In this document: piece by piece, positions 6,862 through 13,561 of the stretch
Layout of the letters: the number at the start of each line of letters is the position of its first letter
Numbering within the stretch: the first letter of the stretch is position 1
Origin: Acanthamoeba lenticulata
Taxonomy: Eukaryota; Discosea; Longamoebia; Acanthamoebidae
Length of the DNA: 13,561 bases
Reading direction: 5' to 3'
Assembly: GCA_002179805.1 (NCBI GenBank)
Contig: NAVB01000245.1
Coordinates: forward strand, 1 to 13,561
The notes under the pieces: generated by a model
The model's input: only the letters and a program-made list of their open reading frames with translations
The model's database searches: none
What the model was told of the DNA's origin: nothing
Program-made: the position numbers and the translations under genes

Positions 6862-8091
6862 TCAGAGGGCGGCGTCTTGGCGGGAGTAGTAGAGGGGGCT
6901 GCGGCCCGGGGCAAAGGCGAGCGGGAGGGACTCGGCCACGTCGAGCCCGCGATAGCCGTCGGGCCCGGCGCTCTGGCAGGCCAGCTCGATGATCTTCTTG
7001 TAGAGCCCCGTGTAGTAGGGCAGAGCCAGAAACTCGTCGATCTGACCGAACCAAAAGGAGAAGGAGAAGGGAAGAGGGTGAGCTCGTGAAGCCCCTGAGA
7101 GGAGAGCAAGGGAGAGCTTACAGGCATCCACTTGCAGTCTTCGATCTCGCTGTCCTGTTTCTTGATGTCGAAGCTCAGCGGTTCCAGTCGGCACACAAAG
7201 TACAAGTCGGACCGCCCAAAGAAGCTTTTGGTGTTCTCACGGATGCACAGGAGCGACATGAACCGCTGCAACGTCGCCCGCCCCGCCATGAGCGTGAGAA
7301 GGAAGAAGGGATGGCCGATGATGATGATGAGGATCTCGCGTACAGTGTCGATGCCGGTCTCCTCCTTGACCTCGCGCACGACGCCCTCCAGTATCTCCTC
7401 GCGCGGCTCCAGCATGCCGCCCGGGAACTGAACGCGCGCACGTGTGTGTTACATGATCATGTGTCGTGTCCCGCGCGCGTGTGTGTTCGCAGCGCACACG
7501 AACCTTCCAGATCTTGGTGATGGGGCCGTTGCGCTCCTTGACGACGAGGATCTCGCGCGTGCGGTCGTTGATCACCACCCCGCCCACCTTCATGCATGAA
7601 GGTGATGAAGATGAAGAAGAAGAAGAAGAAGAAGATGAGCAACTCCAACAAGAAGAAGAAGAAGAGGAAGAGGAAGGAAGAGACGGACGCCGACGTAGTG
7701 GCCGGCAAAGGCCGGGAGGGTCGAGGGCGAGGCGGGCAGCCAGAAGGTGAGCATGATGTAGGCCCGGTCGGCGTGGTGGAAGACGAAGCCCAGCTCGATG
7801 GCGATGGAGACGAGGTGGGCCTTGTCCGTTGGGATCTTGAGCCACACCCCACGCTTCTCCTCCTCGCGCCACCGGACGAGCGAGGCTTTGTTGAAGAAGA
7901 AGACGATGGTGATGTCCCAACGCGACAGCAGATGCGATGAATGAATGCAACAAGAAGAATGGAAATGAAGACGAGGCCGCACCTTCGAGCATTTGGCCAA
8001 AGACGACGAGGTCGTTGGGCAGAGCTTCAGGGTCGACGATGACGCCGCGGTAGTGGTCGTCTTGTGCTTTGAGAATGCCAGCAGCTTCCAT
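6862..8091 (-). CDS. Nudix hydrolase of the NUDT6/plant NUDX type
   Basis: Six exons on the minus strand (8091-7983, 7885-7689, 7587-7504, 7427-7344, 7265-7122, 7041-6862) give 265 residues. The N-terminal part (about 1-100) has the pre-Nudix domain typical of this subfamily: RGVIVD, then W-R-E-E-E-K-R-G-V-W-L-K-I-P and GFVFHHAD. The Nudix fold starts at VGGVVINDR. The box G134-x5-E140-x7-R148-E149-V150-x-E152-E153-x-G155-I156 is complete and sits in one exon, so metal binding and pyrophosphatase activity should be intact. It is followed by SFFGRSDLYFVCRLEPLSFDI and E-I-E-D-C-K-W-M-P. Relatives cleave ADP-ribose, NADH or CoA-type substrates; the actual substrate is unknown. There is no obvious targeting signal. 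The ATG at 8091 is the first in frame before the conserved part, although the frame stays open upstream. Confidence 0.92.
7597..7680. repeat. GAA-rich tract in Nudix intron 2
   Basis: A long purine run (GAA/GAG repeats broken once at about 7637-7651) fills most of the intron 7688-7588. Read on the coding (minus) strand it is a CTT-rich polypyrimidine tract just upstream of the 3' splice site, so it may have grown from that tract. It is the longest such tract in the window. Confidence 0.85.
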
Positions 8092-8294
8092 TCCTTTCAA
8101 GACTTGAAATGGAACGCGAAGAGAAGAAATGGTGCGTTGGGATTGCGCGAGATCCCTTCTGGATAGATGTGAAACTTTACTTTCTCCCTTTGAAAACGTC
8201 TTACTTACATGTTGTCACCTCTCGACTGGTGCCGATACCGAAATGGGGGGTAGCCAATTTACATCCATCGTTCGTTGACCGCTCAGTCGCTTCC

Positions 8295-8900
8295 TTAGTA
8301 GTAGGAGCAGCACTGATTGGTCTTCTTCGCCTGCCACAAAAACTGCTTGCTCGATGCGCTGAGATCTTCGCTTCGCTCGATGATGCTGTCGAGCTTCTCT
8401 CCTCGATTGAGCAGATCTTCCATCGAATGGTGCAGGATCTCCTTCACCTCCTCCAACTCCTTCTGAATACGCGAAATGTTGTCTGCCTCGTCGGGCTTCT
8501 GGTACTTGGTGAGCAGTTCCTTGATCGAGGGGGTTGCCATCTGCGTATCGGCGCTGGCGCTAACCCACTTGTCCCCATTGGCCGATCGAAACTCGGAAAG
8601 GGCAAGGGCGCAGAGGGAGAGGGCCACCCGCGTTGGGTAGGACTTGTCGGTGACGACCGCCGCCGCCAGGTTCTCCACGCTCACATACGAATGGCAGACG
8701 TAGTCCCCTTCATCGATGACGTTCTTGTCGCCCGGTCGTGTGCGCTGCACGACTTGCCTGATGAAGAAGGTCACCAGCTCTTGCACGGTGCCGCGTTTGA
8801 AGAAACCGAACGAGCTGAGCTCGTACTCGGTGCAGATGAGAGTGGGCGCGGTTTCAGGGCCCTTGTGCTTGAGGATGGCGATGGCAAAGAGTTGCGGCAT
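8295..8900 (-). CDS. YKT6: YKT6-type R-SNARE (longin SNARE)
   Basis: This is an intronless 201-residue protein, matching the usual YKT6 length of about 198. The longin domain covers about residues 1-130, with YELSSFGFFKRGTVQE, DYVCHSYV and DKSYPTRVA matching family landmarks. The SNARE motif spans about 138-192, with the zero-layer Arg at R166 (EDLLNRGEKLD). The C-terminus is KKTNQCCSYY. YKT6 proteins have a CC pair, one Cys palmitoylated and the other prenylated, and no transmembrane helix; they act in ER-Golgi, vacuole and autophagosome fusion. Here the pair is kept (C197, C198), but the last residues SYY are not a usual prenylation signal. The start at 8900 gives the family N-terminus (MPQLFAIAIL); upstream in-frame sequence is Pro/Ser-rich and looks like leader. 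Confidence 0.95.
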   Translation of the reverse strand: MPQLFAIAILKHKGPETAPTLICTEYELSSFGFFKRGTVQELVTFFIRQVVQRTRPGDKNVIDEGDYVCHSYVSVENLAAAVVTDKSYPTRVALSLCALALSEFRSANGDKWVSASADTQMATPSIKELLTKYQKPDEADNISRIQKELEEVKEILHHSMEDLLNRGEKLDSIIERSEDLSASSKQFLWQAKKTNQCCSYY

Positions 8901-9230
8901 TAAGTGGATAGGATTGAAAAGAAGGAAAGTTGCGAACGATCGCCGAGAAGGAGAGGGTGGTGTAACGGCTGGTTGGAATTGATTGAAAAGAGATGGTGGG
9001 GATGTAAATTCTTCTTGTCTTTCCAGACACGTAAGCACGAGAAGAACTTAAACGGGAACTCCACGAAAGCAGTTCAAGGAATGCAACGAGACACCACAAT
9101 TCAAATTCCATGCATGCCTTTCCTGCTTGGCGTTCCTCTGCCAGGTCAACGAACGGGCGTAACCGCCAAGCCCAACAACGTAAGCAACTTGTCACTGACT
9201 AGCTCCGTGACCAACTAAGGGAAGACGCTC
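8901..9230. promoter_or_regulatory. Divergent intergenic region between YKT6 and the membrane-protein gene
   Basis: These 330 bases separate the start codons of two divergent genes and must hold both promoters and 5' leaders. I see open frames on both strands, but none with family resemblance, and no clear TATA box or repeat. Short palindromes such as TGCATGC near 9110 are not convincing sites. Confidence 0.4.
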
Positions 9231-10407
9231 ATGAGCGCGATGGAGCTGAAGGAAAAGGGCGAATTGGGTGAGTCAGGCCAACCTGGACAGAGCAAGATCG
9301 TTGAGCGGGAGGAGGTCACCTTCGAGTATGCCCTGAATAAGTTTAAAGAGGCAGCTCTCAACTCGCTCACCAACCGCTACATGCTTGCCAACATAGTCTA
9401 CCTTGGGTACACCATTGGCATACTCTTTATTGGTACGGCTTTGTTGTTCTCCTTCATCCCTCTGCTCGTGTTGCCACTAACCTGTGAACCTGCCACAGAC
9501 TTTGGTACAGAGGACTATGAGACATCAGAGATCAACAGGCTCTTCATAGGTGAGAACTCCTCTTGTGCTCAGCTCTGTTTAGGGTCATACTGACCAAGAT
9601 AGCCTGTGCACAGGGTTCAACTTTGTCCATCTGGTGTCGGCCGTCTTGTACGTGTGGGCCTGGCGAGGGTTCCCGTGGCTGCATATCATCATGATCCCTG
9701 AGTTCTTCAACATCACGGAGGCGGTCCTCTACATCGCGTCATCGTTCTACTACGACGATCAGGACACTGAAAGCGACACGCCCTACCTCGACAGCGCTAC
9801 ACAACTGTGCCACAACCTCGAGACCGCGGCCGCGGTCATCTCTTGTGTTGCTTCGTTTGGCTGGGTGGCCACTTGGTGGATCACCTACCTTCGTGCCCCG
9901 GGCCGAGGTTCGATTGCCTTCTTCTTCATCTGTTTCATCTGCTCACCTTCTTCGTCGCGAAGGCTACACGGTGGATGACCCTGATGTGATCGCTTGGAAC
10001 TGCACGTTGGCCGCGTCGCTCGTCTACGTCACCTACAATGGCAAAGTGCAGGACGATCCCGTCATCTACGCCACTGAGTACATGTACCGCAACGCTGACA
10101 TCGTCTACTTCATCGGTATCCTGCCTCCTCCTTGATTGTTCATGTGCCTGCTTCCTCTTCCTCTCGCTTATCATGTCGGACTCGTGCAGGCGCTGTCTTC
10201 TACATCCTGGCGGCAATGCGTGACGACGGGTGGTGGTGGTTCATGCCGCTCGCGGGCCAGTTCAAGCTGCAGATCGAGGGCCCCGGTGGCGATGGCCACG
10301 ATGTGGTCCCCGACAAACGCACCATCCGCGGCTTCCTCTACAACTGCGGACTCCCGCTCTGGCCCTCGTCTTGGACTCTGGGCGGCTGGTACGAGCGCCT
10401 CTGCTGA
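9231..10407 (+). CDS. Multi-pass membrane protein of unknown family (about six helices)
   Basis: Five exons (9231-9432, 9499-9549, 9614-9907, 9963-10115, 10190-10407) give 305 residues. All four introns are GT-AG and phase 1. A charged N-terminus (1-48, likely cytosolic) precedes hydrophobic segments at about 50-67, 84-101, 106-131, 155-177, 191-207 and 228-243, so about six helices. The linker between helices 3 and 4 is acidic (YYDDQDTESD). Helix 4 is Trp-rich (FGWVATWWITYL), and the sequence after helix 6 has DDGWWWFMPLAGQFKLQ. The C-terminal 50 residues are soluble and end WTLGGWYERLC. There is no signal peptide; the first helix would act as an anchor. I do not recognise the family and assign no function. 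The continuous frame over five exons and the spacing of hydrophobic segments support a real gene. A second ATG at 9240 is an alternative start. Confidence 0.82.
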
Positions 10408-10443
10408 GGCTACAACAAATGCAAAATTAACTCAAAAATACAA

Positions 10444-10474
10444 AATAAAAACAAAATAAAATTCCAAAAATAAA
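10444..10474 (+). terminator. Cluster of three AATAAA poly(A) signals
   Basis: AATAAA occurs at 10444-10449, 10455-10460 and 10469-10474, starting 37 bases after the membrane-protein stop. The 75-bp gap to the convergent TBCC stop is A-rich. No matching hexamer is seen on the minus strand, so the signals should serve the plus-strand gene. Confidence 0.55.
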
Positions 10475-10482
10475 AGAAATCG

Positions 10483-11585
10483 TTATGAAGGCGTAGAAGA
10501 AGACGGTGGGTAGGTGGCGGGAGGTCGGCGCTCAGCCTCGGGGATGAGCGACCAATGCGCGGGACCGCTGGCGATCTGGGAGGGTCGGTCAAAGTCCTCC
10601 ACGGTGCGCCACATATCGTTGGTGAGGGTTGCTTCCATGTCCGCCCGACGCAGGTGCGTCTCGAGCTCCGCATAGGCAAAGTCGTAGGGCGCGAAGCGCA
10701 CGCGAGCGCAGCGCTCGATGATGGGCCGACTGCGGACGCCCACGTAGAAGTCGGACTCGGTTGTGTCGTGGATGCGCAGTTGGCGGGCAACGAGGGCGAA
10801 GGTGCAGCCCTTGCACTCGTAGAGGAGGGTCGAGCCGGCCACGGGGCCCGCGAAGACGCGGCAGTTGACGAGGTTGTGCGCTCGGAGGGCGCGCAGCGGA
10901 GCGCAGATGTAAACTTGGCAGTCGGTCAGGTTCGACAGAGACAGATCGGTCGCCATGTCATCCTCATCGCCTTCTTCCTTGCGCTCCCACACAAGCGTCT
11001 GGCCCTGCAGGTCCTTGAAGCCGGCCTCCTCTGTGGTGGATACCGCGGTAGCGGGGACGGACGGCGCGGCCACAACCGGCGGCGATGTTGTTGTGGACTG
11101 TGATGGCGCAATAGCCGTTGGCTTGGCAGCTGGTCGCGAGCGGAACGCAAACTTCTTCTTTTGACCGCTGAGCTCGCGCTGCTTGGTCAGCTCCTCGGTG
11201 AGGCTGTTGATGGTCTGCCAGTGGTGAAAGTGAGTAACAACAAGCGTTGTGGAGATGAGTTTGGCGTGACGCGAACCGTCTGGGCAGTTCGAAGGTCATA
11301 GGCAGGGAGAAAATGTGTGGACTTGTTGAGCAGTTGTTGAGCAGCCTGGAGGCATCCCTCGATCTGCTTCAACCGGGCGGCAGGGTCGATTGTGGCATTA
11401 TCTTGGAGCTGGGCAGCCTCGTTCTTGATTACGTTGAAATCAGCCCAGAATTGATTAAGTTGTGATTTACCGCCCAACTTGCTGGCTGCCAGCTCCTCAG
11501 CTGCAGCTCGTTTTGCCTTTTGTTGCTGTTCTTGTGCAGCAAAGTGGAGGTCGAGTCGGCTCTTGTTTGCTTGATTGACGTCCAT
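10483..11585 (-). CDS. TBCC: Tubulin-binding cofactor C (tubulin-folding cofactor C)
   Basis: Two exons (11585-11277 and 11214-10483) give 346 residues. The N-terminal part (about 1-120) is helical and charged, including QLNQFWADFNVIKNEAAQL and AYDLRTAQ, as in the spectrin-like tubulin-binding domain. A Ser/Thr/Pro-rich linker (about 120-175) precedes the C-terminal beta-helix TBCC domain: LSLSNLTDCQVYI, then Q248-L-R250-I-H252, FYVGVRSRPIIERC and RVRFAPYDFAY. The QxRxH motif supplies the arginine finger (R250) that makes TBCC a GTPase-activating protein for beta-tubulin in the TBCD/TBCE complex. It acts in the cytosol, releasing folded alpha/beta-tubulin dimers. All key residues are present. 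RP2 and TBCCD1 share the domain, but the N-terminal helical domain points to TBCC. The 62-nt intron is GT-AG, phase 0. Confidence 0.95.
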
Positions 11586-11697
11586 GTTGCTCTTGTTTGC
11601 GGTTTCCCGCGCTTTTGCCCGAGGAAAAGGTCAAGAAACAGTCATGAAAAGCTGGAAAGGCTGTTGAATAAATCGGCTGTGCAGACGACGCGTCGAA
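11586..11697. promoter_or_regulatory. Short head-to-head region between TBCC and the Nup88-like gene
   Basis: Only 112 bases separate the TBCC ATG from the first in-frame ATG of the Nup88-like gene, so a shared bidirectional promoter is likely. The gap would be longer if a later ATG is used. No recognisable promoter motif is seen. Confidence 0.4.
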
Positions 11698-13561
11698 ATG
11701 GAACACAAAGACACGTCTGGTACGTACATAGAGCATTGGCTTTGGGTTGCGGCACTTATGAAGCGGGTGCCCTTACGAGCCTTAAATCGCGATTTTAATC
11801 GAATGGGGGTGCGGACCATGATAGGAGGCACGGCGTTTCTTCGTGCACTGGAGAGCCACGCACTGTGGCGGGAGGTGCAACAGAAGCAATCTGCCAGCGC
11901 AGCGGGCCGACAGGAGCTTCGCCCAGTGCGTAACGTGCTCGCGGCTGACTCCTTCCAGCAGCTCTTTTTCTACAACGCCGAAGACAAAGATGGCCGCATC
12001 AGCGTCATCAACCTGAAGCGAGTCAAACCAGCTGACACAACTGCGGAGGCCTCGTACCAGGTCCGCTCCTCCGCCCTTCATTTCCTTCATCGCTCCCTCA
12101 TCGCTCAGAGCGTCGCCTCTGTCTGCAGACTATACGCTGCGTGCCAGCCATCGAGTTCCCCATTCGCGAGCTCATCTTCAACGAGAAATCGAATCTGCTG
12201 TGTGCTGTGGGTCACCATCGGTGCGCCATCATCGACATCTCAGACTACACACGACGCGAGTTTTTCAAGAGGGACGCTGCCCGCTCTCGTGACGCTGTCG
12301 ACTGCCGGTATGCACCCACCAGGCTGTCTTGGTCCTCCATCTTGCGTAGAATGTATTGTCGATTAATCGCTCTACGTTTTTACGGCCTTGTGCTTCTCAA
12401 CAGGACATTCCTCGTGGGCAGCTTCTTCCACAACACCAATCCAGGCCTCCGCGTGGTCAAGGCCGCGTGGCACCCGCTGAGCGACAACCACCTCGCCATC
12501 CTCGCGTCGGACAACACCCTCCGGCTGTACGACCTCGCCGCCGACGTCGACGAGCCCGAGCAGCTTTTGCCCCTTCGGGCACTCTACGCTGACTATGAAG
12601 ATGACGACGAAGATGAAGAAGACGGGCTGGCTGACTTCTTGGCGATCGACTTCACATTCGGGACCTCGCGGCTCAGCTGGGATTGCTTCACCATCTACTT
12701 CCTCACCGAGGACGGGGAAATCTACGGGCTGAGCCCCGTGGTGCCCTACAACGCGCTGCTGGCCGACAGCGTCCTCACACGGCTCAAGCAAAAGGTGATG
12801 GCGCACATGGACGACATTCACCAGCGGCATCAGAAGCAGCACAAGGGCGGCCGGGGCCAACAGGAAACCGAGTCAGCGGCCCAGCGCCGCTACCAGCTGC
12901 AGATCAGCTGGCTCAACGAGGGTACGGCGGCGGGCTTGGCCGCCGCGGATGCCTTTCGCGCGCGTGCGCCATGAAGCTCATTGGCGGATCCTGCGTGCAG
13001 TGCGGGGACAGACGGTGCTGCGGGGCGGCGACGACAACGGCGACACACATGCGGCCAATGGCGGCGCCGGCGGTCGTGGCAAGCGCAAGGACCGGTCGGT
13101 GCGACGCGCGGACGAGGGCTGGATCCTTACCCGACGGCCGAGCAGCCGTTACCTGGCGTTGCCCGCCCTCCAGGGCCCGCTCGAGCCCTCGGCCGGCTTC
13201 GAGCCGCCCAAGCGCGGCCAGCTGGTGCGCCTTGCCCCGAAAGAAACTCTGCCCACCAATCGAGTTCTCACATAACCATTCCCTGGGAATGTGGGGCTCG
13301 CGCGTGTGCTTGCAGCCTGTGGGCATACTTAGCGTTCCATCATCGCCCACGGTGCTCGTACGGTGCTTCTTGAATGGCCTTGTGGACATCTTCATCGCCT
13401 TTGACGAACTCGAGCCGGACTGGCCTCCTCGCCCAGGTTTCTGACTTCTTTAGCTCCATCTTGTCGTGTCGTGGCCAACCGTTTAACGACCTTGTTGTGC
13501 GTGAAACCAGACGAAGACGTGCCCGAGAGCGGCGCCGTCGCGACGCTGACTCTGTTCGAGC
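11698..13561 (+). CDS. Nup88-like nucleoporin, 5' part (runs off the window)
   Basis: Six exons are seen (11698-12060, 12129-12307, 12404-12921, 13001-13224, 13316-13436, 13511 to the edge), all GT-AG and in one frame. The product resembles the N-terminal beta-propeller of Nup88/Nup82: RVVKAAWHPLSDNHLAILA, then SDNTLRLYDL, AIDFTFGTSRLSWDCFTIY, FLTEDGEIYGL, and NGLVDIFIAFDELEPDW. Human Nup88 has the same order (AAWYP, LLTSDNVIRIYSL, FDFGPL, LYENGETF, ESGMLYHCVVLEGEEED). Nup88 sits on the cytoplasmic face of the nuclear pore with Nup214 and Nup62. An acidic loop (YEDDDEDEED) is inserted between blades, and a basic Gly-rich loop follows about 80 residues later. The start is uncertain: ATGs at 11698, 11758, 11803 and 11818 are in frame, and conservation begins near FLRALESHALW. 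The fourth exon boundary is the least certain. Confidence 0.82.

Noticed and set aside
7596..7940. Lys-rich plus-strand open frame over the GAA tract
   Set aside because: It is a microsatellite translation (KKKKK) running antisense to Nudix exon 2. The minus strand has a clear Nudix-family reading.
8904..9218. 104-codon plus-strand open frame between the YKT6 and membrane-protein genes
   Set aside because: There is no family resemblance, its start overlaps the YKT6 leader, and its composition is that of intergenic sequence. It more likely lies in promoter and UTR DNA.
1..13561. tRNA, rRNA or other structured RNA genes
   Set aside because: I looked for tRNA-like cloverleaf anchors and conserved rRNA blocks on both strands and saw none I could support.

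Overview
This window reads as nuclear DNA of a free-living amoeba close to Acanthamoeba. Genes are densely packed, coding sequence is GC-rich, and GT-AG introns are short (55-118 nt) and often AT-rich. The conserved proteins are all eukaryotic: YKT6, tubulin cofactor C, Nup88, a caprin-like protein, a NUDT6/plant-type Nudix and an SDR. The taxon is an inference from this style and from the F-box/ankyrin repeat type; no rRNA or other marker is present.

The window has two parts. Bases 1-2940 are untidy. They hold the 3' end of an unrecognised intron-containing gene (1-794), then a broken-up cluster of 27-residue ankyrin-type repeats (motif LQWARANGCPWD). In the cluster a plus-strand remnant (877-981) is followed by a minus-strand block of eight exact 81-bp repeats (994-1854). 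A plus-strand fragment (1850-2053) follows head-to-head. That fragment is cut by a 322-bp non-coding insertion bounded by a 9-bp direct repeat, resumes at 2376, and ends in a frameshift near 2676. The insertion carries two strong hairpins.

Bases 2941-13561 are orderly and can be modelled exon by exon: a seven-exon membrane-anchored SDR (+, 2941-4387); a three-exon caprin-like RNA-binding protein with RGG boxes (+, 4665-6657); a six-exon Nudix hydrolase (-, 6862-8091); an intronless YKT6 R-SNARE (-, 8295-8900); a five-exon multi-pass membrane protein of unknown family (+, 9231-10407); a two-exon tubulin-binding cofactor C (-, 10483-11585); and the 5' part of a Nup88-like nucleoporin (+, 11698 to beyond the window). 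In every multi-exon model the reading frame is continuous across each junction.

The genes do not form a pathway; they are independent housekeeping genes in alternating orientation. Divergent pairs (YKT6/membrane protein and TBCC/Nup88) probably share promoters. Convergent pairs end 75-204 bp apart. The points most worth a second look are the caprin-like protein in an amoeba, the rearranged and interrupted ankyrin cluster with its insertion, the unusual CCSYY tail of YKT6, and the unassigned six-helix membrane protein.
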